From Marinilabiliaceae bacterium ANBcel2 (GTDB lineage Bacteria > Bacteroidota > Bacteroidia > Bacteroidales > Marinilabiliaceae), in the NCBI GenBank assembly GCA_029688995.1, contig JARULA010000004.1, forward strand, positions 1 to 64,000: a stretch of 64,000 nucleotides of DNA, read 5' to 3'. Below are positions 1 to 8,360 of the stretch, one piece after another (position 1 is the stretch's first letter; every line of letters begins with the position of its first letter). The position numbers and the translations under genes are program-made. The notes below the pieces were generated by a model that saw only the letters and a list, made by a program, of their open reading frames with translations, did not search any database and had not been told where the DNA came from.

Positions 1-54
1 TACAGTGAGCCCAGCGAACAAGTAAGTTCGATAACGGCACGGATTTTATGTTAG
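1..54 (+). other. possible 3' end of a gene cut by the window edge
   Basis: One plus-strand frame is open from the first base to a TAG at 52-54 and would encode 17 residues. The stretch is clearly richer in G and C than the DNA that follows, and its codons (CCC, AGC, ACG, CGG) are unlike those of the neighbouring genes. A small inverted repeat, CGAAC/GTTCG, lies at 15-19 and 26-30. This may be the tail of a coding region or of a structured RNA; the fragment is too short to identify. Confidence 0.2.
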
Positions 55-72
55 AGTAATTTTTAGTAGTGC

Positions 73-1422
73 TTAATTACTGCTTAAAAGCGATTCTTCA
101 ATCAAATCTTTTTGATTAAAATCAAAATCGATTTCATTAGCCAATTCAAAAAGATCTTGTTTAGGCCATTCATTAACAGAACGAACACCTATATCCATCA
201 TCCGGCGAATATCACGCGAAAGCATTGGTCCTTTCCATGTAGAGCTATTAAAGAGAACAACATAGGAAATCCCATCTTGACGATGCAGCATAAGCGTTGA
301 AGTGCCCGATAATGTACCGGTTCTGTACCATATTCTGCTAGAAGTTGCCCTCCATCCAAAAGGCTGAAATCCAGGGCGGACAGGTGTTGTCATGGTTTCT
401 ATACTCTCTTTTGACAGAATGTTAGGATTAGAAGGATCCCCGTCAATAGCCAACATAAACTTCATTAAATCAGTTGCAGAAGCGATCCAGCCACCTGCAG
501 CTCCCAAAGTTTTAATATCATTACCACCATAAGCTCTTGATGCTTTATCATTAGTGCCCATAAAATCTTTTACAGTAGTAGCATTTAGCGGTTCATAATA
601 CTTAACCTCATTCTCTACACGCTGTTCGGGCAAACTTTCACCAAGTCGCATATCAAAAATCCCTAAAGGATAAAGAATGCTCGTCTGTATATACTCTTCA
701 TAGCTTTGATTAGTCAACTCTTCAATTACTTTTCCCAAAATAACATAACCCAAATTTGAGTAGGATGACATACCTCCAGGTGTAAAATGAAGTCGGCGTG
801 CAAGCATAAAGGAGATTATATCTTCATCACTAACAGGCAAATCAACATTTTGATGGCGCGCAATAACTCTGGGCATAAACATAGGATCTCCCCATCTGTT
901 AGTCCATCCTCCCGAATGATTTAAAAGATGTTCAACTGTAATGTTTTCAACACGCCTATCCAGATATTCGTTATATGGTTCTTTGTTTAATATGCCATCA
1001 GGCCCAAATACATTATCTTCAATATTTAAATTACCATCCTCAACGAGTTTCATGATACCTGTGGCGGTAATTAATTTTGAAATACTTGCTATGCGAAAAA
1101 GATGGTAAGGTTCAGCTTTAACATTTGACTCCTTATCGGCATATCCATATCCTTTGGAATAGACCATATTACCATCCTTGGCAATAGCAACCGAAGCTCC
1201 TGTTAAGTGCCATCTTCGTAAAAAATTTTCTATCTGAAGATCAAAATTGTTAAATTCAGAATCTTCAGATAGAAAGCCTGGTATTCTTAATGAAACAGTC
1301 TCCGGAGCCGGAGGTGTAAAATCTGTACCAAATGTTTTTATAGAGGGGCCTGTTATGTATTTAACGGCAATTCCTATAAAAATACCGATAAATAGCAACA
1401 AAACACTATTTTTAAAACTCAT
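73..1422 (-). CDS. Serine hydrolase, beta-lactamase class C / PBP4-like family
   Basis: This is a membrane-anchored or exported serine hydrolase of the beta-lactamase/transpeptidase-like fold. A hydrophobic segment at residues 6-24 should act as signal anchor or signal peptide. The catalytic set is visible: SxxK as S113-I-S-K116, the YxN triad as Y221-S-N223, and a KTG-like box as R367-T-G369. The 449-aa length fits stand-alone members. The family covers D-aminopeptidases, esterases and peptidoglycan peptidases, so the substrate cannot be named from sequence. The gene is the last of a minus-strand run after two thioredoxin-fold proteins. A TAnnTTTG-type box on the minus strand at 1476-1483 suggests its own promoter. 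Family confidence is high; nothing indicates antibiotic resistance. Confidence 0.88.
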   Translation of the reverse strand: MSFKNSVLLLFIGIFIGIAVKYITGPSIKTFGTDFTPPAPETVSLRIPGFLSEDSEFNNFDLQIENFLRRWHLTGASVAIAKDGNMVYSKGYGYADKESNVKAEPYHLFRIASISKLITATGIMKLVEDGNLNIEDNVFGPDGILNKEPYNEYLDRRVENITVEHLLNHSGGWTNRWGDPMFMPRVIARHQNVDLPVSDEDIISFMLARRLHFTPGGMSSYSNLGYVILGKVIEELTNQSYEEYIQTSILYPLGIFDMRLGESLPEQRVENEVKYYEPLNATTVKDFMGTNDKASRAYGGNDIKTLGAAGGWIASATDLMKFMLAIDGDPSNPNILSKESIETMTTPVRPGFQPFGWRATSSRIWYRTGTLSGTSTLMLHRQDGISYVVLFNSSTWKGPMLSRDIRRMMDIGVRSVNEWPKQDLFELANEIDFDFNQKDLIEESLLSSN

Positions 1423-1475
1423 ACTTTACTGTATTTCCTTCTTTTCAAATCGTTCTACACTTATTCAATCTTCTG

Positions 1476-1483
1476 CAAAAATA
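1476..1483 (-). promoter_or_regulatory. candidate -7 box (TATTTTTG) for the serine hydrolase
   Basis: The minus strand reads TATTTTTG, matching the Bacteroidota TAnnTTTG consensus, 54 bases upstream of the start codon. No clear -33 TTG was found at the usual spacing. Confidence 0.4.
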
Positions 1484-1528
1484 CAGATTTTTAATTAAAT
1501 ATTAATATTTGAAAGCTTTTGTTGCAAT

Positions 1529-2131
1529 TTATTCATGAAATTTTATTGTGCAACCAACCGCTCTTGTCTCTTTTACACTAATCTGCTCTCCTTTTAAGAG
1601 TGCATTAATTGCATTTGCCAAATATTTCTCCTCTACATCATTTACATCTTGAGCATTATCATCAATAGCGCCGATGTATGCAACAGAGAAATGTTCTCCT
1701 TCATTTTTTAAAAGATATACATGAGGTGTTCTTGTTGCACCATACTCTTTAAACAGCTCCTGATCATCTAATATATAGGGGAAATTAAACTGTTTCTCCT
1801 CTGCCCTTAAAATCATTTTTGAAAAACTATCATCCGGAACAATTGTTGAATCGTTTGGATTTATGGCTACCACAGGAAATCCTTTTGAACCAAATTTACT
1901 TTGCAAATCAATAATTCTGTCTTCATATAGAACTGCATATGGGCAATGGTTACAAGTGAAAATTACAATAACTCCTTTTTCATTATTATAATCTTCTAAT
2001 GCAACCCATTGGCGATCAATGTTTTTTAAATTAAAATTGGGTGCTTTATCTCCAGGTTGCAACTGTGCTTGTGAAACAACACTAATCAAAATAAAGATAA
2101 GAGAGACTAAATAAAACTTTGCTTTTTTCAT
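1529..2131 (-). CDS. Exported redoxin/thioredoxin-like protein (AhpC/TSA family)
   Basis: The 200-aa protein has a cleavable signal peptide (residues 1-22, ending SQAQ) followed by a redoxin domain. The motif T59-C60-N-H-C63-P supplies a CxxC pair at the start of helix 1, as in the TCNHCPYA subgroup of thioredoxin-fold proteins, and a cis-Pro region (RTPHVYLL) follows. It should act in the periplasm as a thiol-disulfide reductase or peroxiredoxin-like enzyme. It lies 34 bases downstream of a second thioredoxin-fold gene on the same strand, so the two are probably cotranscribed. The specific substrate is unknown. Confidence 0.85.
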   Translation of the reverse strand: MKKAKFYLVSLIFILISVVSQAQLQPGDKAPNFNLKNIDRQWVALEDYNNEKGVIVIFTCNHCPYAVLYEDRIIDLQSKFGSKGFPVVAINPNDSTIVPDDSFSKMILRAEEKQFNFPYILDDQELFKEYGATRTPHVYLLKNEGEHFSVAYIGAIDDNAQDVNDVEEKYLANAINALLKGEQISVKETRAVGCTIKFHE

Positions 2132-2165
2132 AAAGTTTTGCTTTTAAATAGTTTAAAAAATATAC

Positions 2166-2657
2166 TTATAATAATGAATCTATCATATCTATTAACTGTT
2201 CATAATTTCTTTCACCCTCATAAAATGTTCTGTTGTTGTTATAGAAAATGATTGTTGCCGGTATTGCACCACTCCACTCTTTTTCAGTCTCTTCAATCCA
2301 CTCTCCCCCTCTTGGGGTTATGGTGATAACAACTTCATTTTCTACTATATTATTTTCTAGAAATGGAACTACTCTGGACTCTTTTTGATTGGGGAAGTCC
2401 AGACTGGCCATTATTGTTTTTACAGGCCTGTTTTTATAGTTATCGGGTAGTTTATTAAATTCAGGTATCTCTTTTACGCATGGTTGGCACCATGTAGCCC
2501 AAAAATTTAAAACAAAGATGGTATCTGAAGGATGCGATACCCTCTTCATAATATTTTCTACTTCTATCTCAGGGATATTGTTTACGTAAGCTTTATCTGT
2601 TAGTGAGCTTAACCCTATTAGTAAGCCAGTTAAGATTAAAACAGCAGTTTTTTTCAT
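2166..2657 (-). CDS. TlpA/ResA-like periplasmic thioredoxin
   Basis: This 163-aa protein carries an N-terminal signal peptide (about residues 1-23) and a TlpA-like thioredoxin fold. The redox motif is W56-C57-Q-P-C60 inside the classic FWATWCxPC context. Such proteins reduce disulfides in the periplasm, for example during cytochrome maturation, or support oxidative folding. It sits between a DUF4105/Lnb-type membrane protein upstream and a second redoxin downstream, all on the minus strand, which suggests an envelope-focused transcription unit. The partner protein cannot be deduced from the sequence. Confidence 0.88.
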   Translation of the reverse strand: MKKTAVLILTGLLIGLSSLTDKAYVNNIPEIEVENIMKRVSHPSDTIFVLNFWATWCQPCVKEIPEFNKLPDNYKNRPVKTIMASLDFPNQKESRVVPFLENNIVENEVVITITPRGGEWIEETEKEWSGAIPATIIFYNNNRTFYEGERNYEQLIDMIDSLL

Positions 2658-2722
2658 ACCCTTCTATCTTTATTTGCAACTAACATTATAACAATAAGAT
2701 AGAAAAAGAGTTTATTAAATAG

Positions 2723-4033
2723 TTAGTTTTTAGCTGGAAAAATAACCCCTGCATTATAAAAAATAAGAGCTATTCTTATTACCATAATATACCAAACAGC
2801 TATTAATACTAAGGGAATATATTGATTAAGTATTAATACTAAAACCGGCATAAAAATTATTGGAAGAGATAAAAAAAATAAAAAATAACCGGTTGTTTTG
2901 CTCATTGTTTTGTTTTTAAATGTTTGAACTATTATGAGTATATGAGCAGGATTTGCCCATAGAATATGCCAGTTTGGACCAGTGACTGTATGTGAGGTAA
3001 AAAACCATAAAAAAACAATTAACAGTCCGACCACTGTAGTTGTTGCAAATATTAAAATATTTATAGCTTTAAAGAGACGTTTCTGTTTAAACTCATAAAA
3101 CGTGATAAAACTAATTAAAAGAGCCGCAAGCCATAACGCAATATCTGGAGTTACTGACAAGGATTTTTCTTCTCGGTCAAACTCAATAACAGTGGTTGTT
3201 TTAGAAACAATTTTTTCACTATTTTTTTTATTTACAGCATTATCAAACTGCATCATCAAAAAATCCGGTAAAAATTGTACAGTCTCTTTATCTACAACAT
3301 CATCGGTAGGAGCTCCAAGTATTAAATCGAGTCCGAGCTTAGTCCAACTACGATATTTTAGATATGTCTCAATAGCATCTCTGAAGGTCATATCCTTAAA
3401 ATAATCAGCTTCTTTAAATACAACACCCTGATATATGTTATCTGCAATTATATCACGGACTCTTGTAGCACAATTATCAAAAAAGAAGTGATATTTATAA
3501 TAGCGATTTTCGGTTTTACTATTTTCAATTAAAGCCAAAAAAAGAGTTTCAACCTCAGCATCTGTTAATGAGAGCTTTTGTTCATAAACATCGCGTTCAT
3601 CATATTTGTATTGATTCAAAAAACGATTATAAGTACTAACAGATAACATATAATTTAACTCTCCTCGCATAAATTTTAAATAGAAATTAGGAGTATTAAA
3701 ATCAAATGTACCGTAATTAAATACATAATCGAAATCATTTACAGGATCATTTACTCTAATTGCAGTATGTCCAAAAAGACTGTAAAGTTCATCTCCGGAT
3801 GAACATGTTAAAATAGAAATCGACGCTTCATCAGATATTTTTTCATGTTGTGAAAATATCTGGAATGTATTTAACAGTATAAAGAGCATTAAAAGCAAAT
3901 ATTTGAACTGGTGGTGCAATGTTGATGTCAAAGTAAAAATATTTCTAATGCCAATACAATTTAAGCTATTATTTATTATTTGTCTTAAAATCATTAGATA
4001 AAATGCGTTAAAATTTAATTTTGAAATACTCAA
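2723..4033 (-). CDS. lnb: DUF4105 membrane protein, candidate lipoprotein N-acyltransferase Lnb
   Basis: The protein has an N-terminal hydrophobic export segment, a periplasmic DUF4105 domain and a C-terminal part with several membrane segments, the architecture of Bacteroides Lnb, which N-acylates the diacylglyceryl cysteine of lipoproteins. Numbered from the longest frame, conserved His89 (FGHTAIRV) and Cys188 (DNCATR) fit the NlpC/P60-like catalytic pair of the family. The start is uncertain: the first 42 or so residues look non-coding, and ATG codons at 3994 or 3889 (or a TTG at about 3898) would place the signal segment at the N terminus. The window also encodes lgt and many lipoproteins, consistent with this role. 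Family membership is strong; the enzymatic assignment is inferred from homology. Confidence 0.8.
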   Translation of the reverse strand: MSISKLNFNAFYLMILRQIINNSLNCIGIRNIFTLTSTLHHQFKYLLLMLFILLNTFQIFSQHEKISDEASISILTCSSGDELYSLFGHTAIRVNDPVNDFDYVFNYGTFDFNTPNFYLKFMRGELNYMLSVSTYNRFLNQYKYDERDVYEQKLSLTDAEVETLFLALIENSKTENRYYKYHFFFDNCATRVRDIIADNIYQGVVFKEADYFKDMTFRDAIETYLKYRSWTKLGLDLILGAPTDDVVDKETVQFLPDFLMMQFDNAVNKKNSEKIVSKTTTVIEFDREEKSLSVTPDIALWLAALLISFITFYEFKQKRLFKAINILIFATTTVVGLLIVFLWFFTSHTVTGPNWHILWANPAHILIIVQTFKNKTMSKTTGYFLFFLSLPIIFMPVLVLILNQYIPLVLIAVWYIMVIRIALIFYNAGVIFPAKN

Positions 4034-4140
4034 TTAAAGATTAAGCGAATATAATTAAAAATGGTATAAAGAGAGACACAATTTTGAGACTGCTAATTGT
4101 AAACAAAAATTAGTTGGTGATACATAAGTGAACAAGAACA

Positions 4141-4172
4141 TTGACTACAAAACCGCCCTTCTGCTACCTTTG
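4141..4172 (+). promoter_or_regulatory. Bacteroidota promoter (TTG-N21-TACCTTTG)
   Basis: A TTG at 4141-4143 and TACCTTTG at 4165-4172 are separated by 21 bases, matching the phylum's -33/-7 arrangement. It should drive the 397-aa gene starting at 4319, leaving a leader of roughly 140 bases. The repeat CATAGGTAA occurs twice directly downstream (about 4178-4195), and TTTGTAAACA at 4169-4178 overlaps the -7 box. Confidence 0.6.
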
Positions 4173-4178
4173 TAAACA
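4169..4178. promoter_or_regulatory. TTTGTAAACA site at promoter of the 397-aa gene
   Basis: This exact decamer overlaps the -7 element of the 4141-4172 promoter. Identical or near-identical sites are found at 7247-7256 (pyrK promoter region), 7803-7812 (XRE gene promoter) and 7829-7836 (TGTTTACA). It is a candidate operator for the neighbouring XRE regulator; the assignment is inference from recurrence and position. Confidence 0.35.
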
Positions 4179-4318
4179 TAGGTAAGCATAGGTAAAACAG
4201 CATTCAGCTTATTACAAACACGAAATAAAACACTTAACTTTTTACTTAATAAATTGCTTAAGAGATAAACCTATTGTACTTTTAAGCAAAATTTTAAGTT
4301 CATTATTAAGCTTAACGG

Positions 4319-5512
4319 ATGTTTAATTCGAGTTCAGATAAGATTAATCTACCTCCCAGAGAGCAATTATTACGGGTTATACCTGAAATATTTCCGGGTA
4401 TTGATAAAGTTATATCACTTTTCAGGACCGACTCTAATATGGTTGAAGGATTGGAATTAATTAGAACTGGTAACTCTTATAAACTACGCACTCTTATTCC
4501 TGAAGGATTTGAAGATAAATTCATTCAGTATAACCGGTCAAAAGCTGGCTTTACCTGGCTGCATAAAGAGCAACTTCCTTTTGAACATCAAAATAGTAAT
4601 GAGAAGCAGCTTCAAATATTTTCGGAACAGAAACATGTTGTACTTTTTTTAAAGTTACCATCATTAAACCACGAAAAAGCTTTTAATCATAATCTCTTTT
4701 ATCTTTTTTTTCGTGAAGATCAAAGTAATTTTGGAATTAGTAATTTGTCCGGAGTACTTGATACCTCACGTAAAGCTATTATTGGTTCAATATTTTTTAA
4801 TGCATCTAAAGTTTTTATTAAATCGGTTAATTCCTCCAGAGAGTATGTTAAGGAGTTTACAAATGTAACAAGGAGAATTATTTCAGAAAAAAAAGAGGAT
4901 AATAGTTACCGATCGAAACTTAATCAATGGATTAATGAGTGGGCTCATAACTTTGCTAACAGATATGTTCAGGAGACAGGAAAAAGGGTAAAAATTAGTG
5001 TTGAGGCAATTATTAAATTGTCATCTTTACCCTCTTTTAATGATGCTGAAGCTGCTTTGGAGGACGCTGTAAAATTTGCTCTTATGTTGTATGAGCATAG
5101 TGATGGTGACCTGTTAAAAATCGAAGAGGAGTTTATTGTGATTAATCGCTCACCATCTTCAGAAAGTAGTGAGCTAACTATAGAACCTTCAGATAATCCT
5201 GTTGTTGTACAAAATAGAGACACACAATCTCGTGGAGCAGGTAAAATGTCGAAAACAGAGGCTCTTTTGGATAGATTAGAAAATGCAGCTCATACTATAA
5301 TTTCCTCAGGAGAAGATCCCACAGGGAGTTCTGTTGGCCAAATGTTAGATAAACCAGTTAGTGCACCGGCTATTACCGATGCACTGCGAAAAAACAGCAG
5401 ACGAATTATTCTTTTACTTGAGAAGTATCCACAAAAATGGCCTGTACTACGAAAAGATTTTAAGCCTTTAACCAATGTTATAGAAAAAAATAGTATTGCA
5501 GGATCAGCTTAA
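4319..5512 (+). CDS. Unrecognised 397-aa cytoplasmic protein with HTH-like C terminus
   Basis: I do not recognise this protein. It has no signal peptide and no membrane segment. The first 180 residues look like a mixed alpha/beta sensory-type domain. A helical segment at roughly 215-255 (VKISVEAIIKLSSLPSF) faintly recalls the end of sigma-54 activator AAA domains, but no Walker motifs are present. The C-terminal 85 residues are helical and include a segment (PVSAPAITDALRKNSRRI, roughly 344-361) that resembles a helix-turn-helix. A good promoter lies upstream with a TTTGTAAACA site shared with the pyrK and XRE promoters. Its stop codon abuts the stop codon of convergent pyrD with no spacer. 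A regulatory role is possible but unproven. Confidence 0.75.
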   Translation: MFNSSSDKINLPPREQLLRVIPEIFPGIDKVISLFRTDSNMVEGLELIRTGNSYKLRTLIPEGFEDKFIQYNRSKAGFTWLHKEQLPFEHQNSNEKQLQIFSEQKHVVLFLKLPSLNHEKAFNHNLFYLFFREDQSNFGISNLSGVLDTSRKAIIGSIFFNASKVFIKSVNSSREYVKEFTNVTRRIISEKKEDNSYRSKLNQWINEWAHNFANRYVQETGKRVKISVEAIIKLSSLPSFNDAEAALEDAVKFALMLYEHSDGDLLKIEEEFIVINRSPSSESSELTIEPSDNPVVVQNRDTQSRGAGKMSKTEALLDRLENAAHTIISSGEDPTGSSVGQMLDKPVSAPAITDALRKNSRRIILLLEKYPQKWPVLRKDFKPLTNVIEKNSIAGSA

Positions 5513-6427
5513 CTATATTTTCAATGCTCCGGTAATTTCACCTATCGATTTACATCCCTTTTCACATAAATAGGCCTCAATTCCGTCAATAACTTTAATT
5601 GTTATTTCGGGATCAATAAAGTTTGCAGTTCCAATTTCAATAGCTGAAGCTCCTGCAAGGATAAATTCAATTGCATCTGAAACTGAGCTTATGCCACCCA
5701 TACCAACAACAGGAATATTAATCGCATTTGCGGTCTGCCAAACCATCCTCAAAGCTACAGGCTTAATACATGGTCCGGACAAACCGCCTGTAATAGTTGA
5801 TAGCTTAGGGTTTTGTGACTCAATATCAATAGCCATTCCCATAATTGTATTAATCAATGAGACTGAATCAGCTCCAGCGCCTTCAACACCTTTAGCTATC
5901 TCTGTTATATCTGTAACATTTGGTGAAAGTTTAACCATTAGATGTTTTTTGTAAACATCTCTTACTGCTTTAGTAACTGCAATTGCAGATGGGCAGCTTG
6001 TACCAAATGCCATTCCGCCCTCTTTTACATTGGGACATGAGATATTAAGCTCGATGCCCGGAATATTATCCAGAGAATTAATTTTGCGCGCAGTTTCAAC
6101 ATACTCTTCAACTGTTGATCCGGAAACATTAACTAGCATATTGGTGTTAAAATCCTTTATTTTAGGATATATAGTTTCAATAAATGAATCAACCCCCACA
6201 TTTTGTAATCCCACAGCATTTAACATCCCTTTTGGAGTTTCTGCCATACGAGGATAAGGATTACCTTCTCGTTTGGTAAGAGTGGTACCTTTTACCACAA
6301 TACCGCCTAATTGGTTTATATCAATAAAATCAGCATATTCAGTCCCATAACCATAGGTTCCTGAAGCTGTCATTACCGGATTTTTTAAAACCAGGTTATT
6401 TCCTAAGTTTACTGAAAGATCTACCAT
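5513..6427 (-). CDS. pyrD: Dihydroorotate dehydrogenase B, catalytic subunit
   Basis: This FMN enzyme oxidises dihydroorotate to orotate in pyrimidine synthesis. At 304 aa it has the type 1B length. Features include the N-terminal NPVMTASG segment, K46 in GIVVKGTT, the catalytic C131 in [11 protein letters not shown], and the FMN phosphate site VGMGGI. It overlaps the upstream pyrK by 7 bases, so the two subunits are translated from one message and form the NAD-linked PyrD-PyrK complex. It converges with the 397-aa gene with no intergenic DNA. The assignment is secure. Confidence 0.97.
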   Translation of the reverse strand: MVDLSVNLGNNLVLKNPVMTASGTYGYGTEYADFIDINQLGGIVVKGTTLTKREGNPYPRMAETPKGMLNAVGLQNVGVDSFIETIYPKIKDFNTNMLVNVSGSTVEEYVETARKINSLDNIPGIELNISCPNVKEGGMAFGTSCPSAIAVTKAVRDVYKKHLMVKLSPNVTDITEIAKGVEGAGADSVSLINTIMGMAIDIESQNPKLSTITGGLSGPCIKPVALRMVWQTANAINIPVVGMGGISSVSDAIEFILAGASAIEIGTANFIDPEITIKVIDGIEAYLCEKGCKSIGEITGALKI

Positions 6428-7194
6428 TTTAAATATTTTGAATCAAAAACTGGTCCATCAATACAAGTACATTTATGTCCTTGTTGAGTTGGAGTTACAC
6501 AACAAAGACAAGCACCAAAACCACATGCCATATTATTCTCAAGAGAAACCTGACAATCAATATTATGTTTGGCAGCGTACTTTGATAAAACCCGCATCAT
6601 ACCATCGGGTCCGCATGTGTAAATTATATTAAAATCAGGTTTTTCGGTTTTTAAGACAGGATGGTGTATAATAAAACCCTTAACCCCCTCAGAACCATCT
6701 TCAGTTGTTATCATAACTTCTCCCAGGTCTCTGTATTCATCTAATCTAATTAAATCCTTAGAAGATTTAGCTCCGATTAAAAAACGGGGAGTGATATTGT
6801 TTTTAACTAAATAGCGACCTAAAAATAAGAGAGGAGCAACACCACAACCACCGCCAACTAATAATGATTTTTGATCATTTAAAGGTTTTGTAAATCCTTT
6901 TCCCAAAGGATAAACCATATTAATAGAATCGCCTTTGTTTAAATTAGAAAGCTTTTTTGTTCCTTCACCAACTTCTTGAATCAATAGTTTTAAACTATTA
7001 TTATTATAGTTCACATCATGTATGGATAAAGGACGTCTTAAAAAGGTGTTTGATGCATTATCAACCCGCACTTCGGCAAATTGTCCGGGCACAATTTCTG
7101 GAATAGTTGAATCACATTTTAGAGTTAACACAACAAATTCATGATTTTGACGAATATTATCGGTAACAGTAAAATCATGGATATATTTCATCAT
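6421..7194 (-). CDS. pyrK: Dihydroorotate dehydrogenase B, electron transfer subunit
   Basis: PyrK passes electrons from the PyrD FMN to NAD+ through FAD and a [2Fe-2S] cluster. The FAD-binding RRPLS motif and the NAD-site glycine-rich [12 protein letters not shown] are present. The cluster ligands are C224, C229, C232 and C244 (C-x4-C-x2-C-x11-C), and C242 lies close by. Its 3' end overlaps pyrD by 7 bases. The upstream region has a TATATTTG box on the minus strand (7273-7280) and a TTTGTAAACA site at 7247-7256, just downstream of the expected transcription start. Such a position would suit repression by the adjacent XRE protein, though that is inference. Confidence 0.96.
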   Translation of the reverse strand: MMKYIHDFTVTDNIRQNHEFVVLTLKCDSTIPEIVPGQFAEVRVDNASNTFLRRPLSIHDVNYNNNSLKLLIQEVGEGTKKLSNLNKGDSINMVYPLGKGFTKPLNDQKSLLVGGGCGVAPLLFLGRYLVKNNITPRFLIGAKSSKDLIRLDEYRDLGEVMITTEDGSEGVKGFIIHHPVLKTEKPDFNIIYTCGPDGMMRVLSKYAAKHNIDCQVSLENNMACGFGACLCCVTPTQQGHKCTCIDGPVFDSKYLKW

Positions 7195-7246
7195 AAAAAA
7201 TTTAGTAAGTTCAGATATACAATACCAATCATACAGTTATTTTACA

Positions 7247-7256
7247 TTTGTAAACA
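7247..7256. promoter_or_regulatory. TTTGTAAACA operator candidate in the pyrK leader
   Basis: TTTGTAAACA sits in the inverted repeat TTTACA-TT-TGTAAA (7241-7254), downstream of the candidate pyrK -7 box. The decamer is identical to the site at 4169-4178. Confidence 0.35.
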
Positions 7257-7272
7257 AGAGTGTATTGCTGCT

Positions 7273-7280
7273 CAAATATA
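7273..7280 (-). promoter_or_regulatory. candidate -7 box (TATATTTG) of pyrK-pyrD
   Basis: The minus strand reads TATATTTG 79 bases before the pyrK start, in the gap between the XRE gene and pyrK. No convincing -33 TTG was seen because that region lies within the XRE stop-codon region. Confidence 0.45.
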
Positions 7281-7302
7281 CGATTTTACCCTTAATTTAT
7301 TG

Positions 7303-7755
7303 TTATCGCGGTAAATATTGTTCAAACGAGTCATCATTGTAAAAAATAATAACTCGTTTTATCTCCTTTTTAGTATCAGTTTGATAATTACTTTCTTCTA
7401 CCACTGAACTGTTTACATTATCCGCAAAATTAGCATCTTTCTTATTATTCTCACTCTTATTTGCCTTAGAACTCTCTTTAATATTATCAATTGCATCTGG
7501 AATATTATTAGAAAAAAGCTCATTATTTTGCCCTTTATAACTACTTTTAATCATATCTCCTGCCCCATTAATAAGCCATTCACTACTGATATCAGGAAAT
7601 TTTAAAAGAGTTTTTTGAATAAACTCCAGTCCGGGATTATTCCTTCCCGATAAAACATGGCTAACACTGGAGCGTTGAACACCAATTATATTAGCAAATG
7701 CTGATGAAGTAAGGTGTTTTTTCTGCAGTAGTAAATTGAGCCTCTCTTTAATCAT
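7303..7755 (-). CDS. XRE-family helix-turn-helix regulator
   Basis: The 150-aa protein has an N-terminal Cro/CI-type HTH domain (about residues 3-60, with the recognition-helix segment VQRSSVSHVLSGRNNPG at about 26-42) followed by the SSEWLINGAGDM segment typical of Bacteroidota XRE proteins. The remainder is low-complexity, rich in Asn, Lys and Ser, and ends in a short basic/acidic tail. It acts in the cytoplasm as a DNA-binding repressor or activator. Its promoter (TATATTTG at 7789-7796) has a TTTGTAAACT site immediately upstream, suggesting autoregulation, and related sites lie at the pyrK promoter and at 4169. The ligand or signal is unknown. Confidence 0.85.
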   Translation of the reverse strand: MIKERLNLLLQKKHLTSSAFANIIGVQRSSVSHVLSGRNNPGLEFIQKTLLKFPDISSEWLINGAGDMIKSSYKGQNNELFSNNIPDAIDNIKESSKANKSENNKKDANFADNVNSSVVEESNYQTDTKKEIKRVIIFYNDDSFEQYLPR

Positions 7756-7788
7756 AATTATACTGTATTGATAAAAACTCTCTTTTTA

Positions 7789-7796
7789 CAAATATA
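7789..7796 (-). promoter_or_regulatory. -7 box (TATATTTG) of the XRE regulator gene
   Basis: The minus strand has a perfect TAnnTTTG match 34 bases upstream of the XRE start codon, giving a short leader. The 7803-7812 operator candidate falls between the -33 and -7 positions. Confidence 0.5.
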
Positions 7797-7802
7797 TAAA
7801 AT

Positions 7803-7812
7803 AGTTTACAAA
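7803..7812. promoter_or_regulatory. TTTGTAAACT operator candidate at the XRE promoter
   Basis: Read on the minus strand this is TTTGTAAACT, within the promoter spacer of the XRE gene. A second half-site, TGTTTACA, lies at 7829-7836. The position is ideal for autorepression, but binding is inferred only. Confidence 0.35.
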
Positions 7813-7855
7813 ATTAACACAGTTAAGTTGTTTACATTTGTTTATATTACACTCG

Positions 7856-8360
7856 TCGCACAATCCGACTTTTCTACAATTGTATACTTAACCAGGATCT
7901 TCTAAAGCATATATTTTTCTTTGTAATTATATATATATTGCAACTTTAAATTAGTTATTATAATAGACTGATTATTAAATATAAGAAATGTTCACTATCC
8001 TGTTAAAATACACTTTTGGTGTAACAATTTACTAGCTTTTACATTTAAATAGGTGTTAAAAGATCTATTTATAAAAGGTTGAATTGCAGCTATCTATATA
8101 AAAGCTATTTTCAAAGATAAATCTTTACATCAAATGCTTATCTTAAAAAACTGGTTATTAATATTTTAACGTTTTAATTTAAGGCAATAATCACATGTTT
8201 TGTATAAATATTCATCATTTTAAAAAAATGATTTAACTATAAGTTTATGTGATTGATATAAAATGCTGATAATGTGATTTTTAATTTAGTAATTAACCTC
8301 GATGTGCAGTGTTGCATTACTTAAATTTAATGGGGCACATTTGTGAAATGTTAAAATATT
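7856..8360. other. AT-rich gene-poor stretch
   Basis: I see no coding region, RNA gene or terminator here in either strand. The base composition is very AT-rich with many short stops. The stretch leads into the PIN-domain remnant and may be decayed DNA from the same lost locus. Confidence 0.5.

Noticed and set aside
15-30. CGAAC/GTTCG hairpin at the left edge as a terminator
   Set aside because: Only 5 bp with a 6-base loop, no T run, and it lies in a frame open from the edge.
73-1422. Class C beta-lactamase as a resistance gene
   Set aside because: Family motifs fit a wide range of serine hydrolases, and no ampR-type regulator or mobile element is present. Function cannot be called from sequence.
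4319-5512. Sigma-54 activator (AAA+)
   Set aside because: A helical segment recalls the end of these proteins, but there are no Walker A or GAFTGA motifs.
5691-6257. Plus-strand open frames inside pyrD
   Set aside because: They are antisense shadows of a secure coding gene, with no family resemblance.
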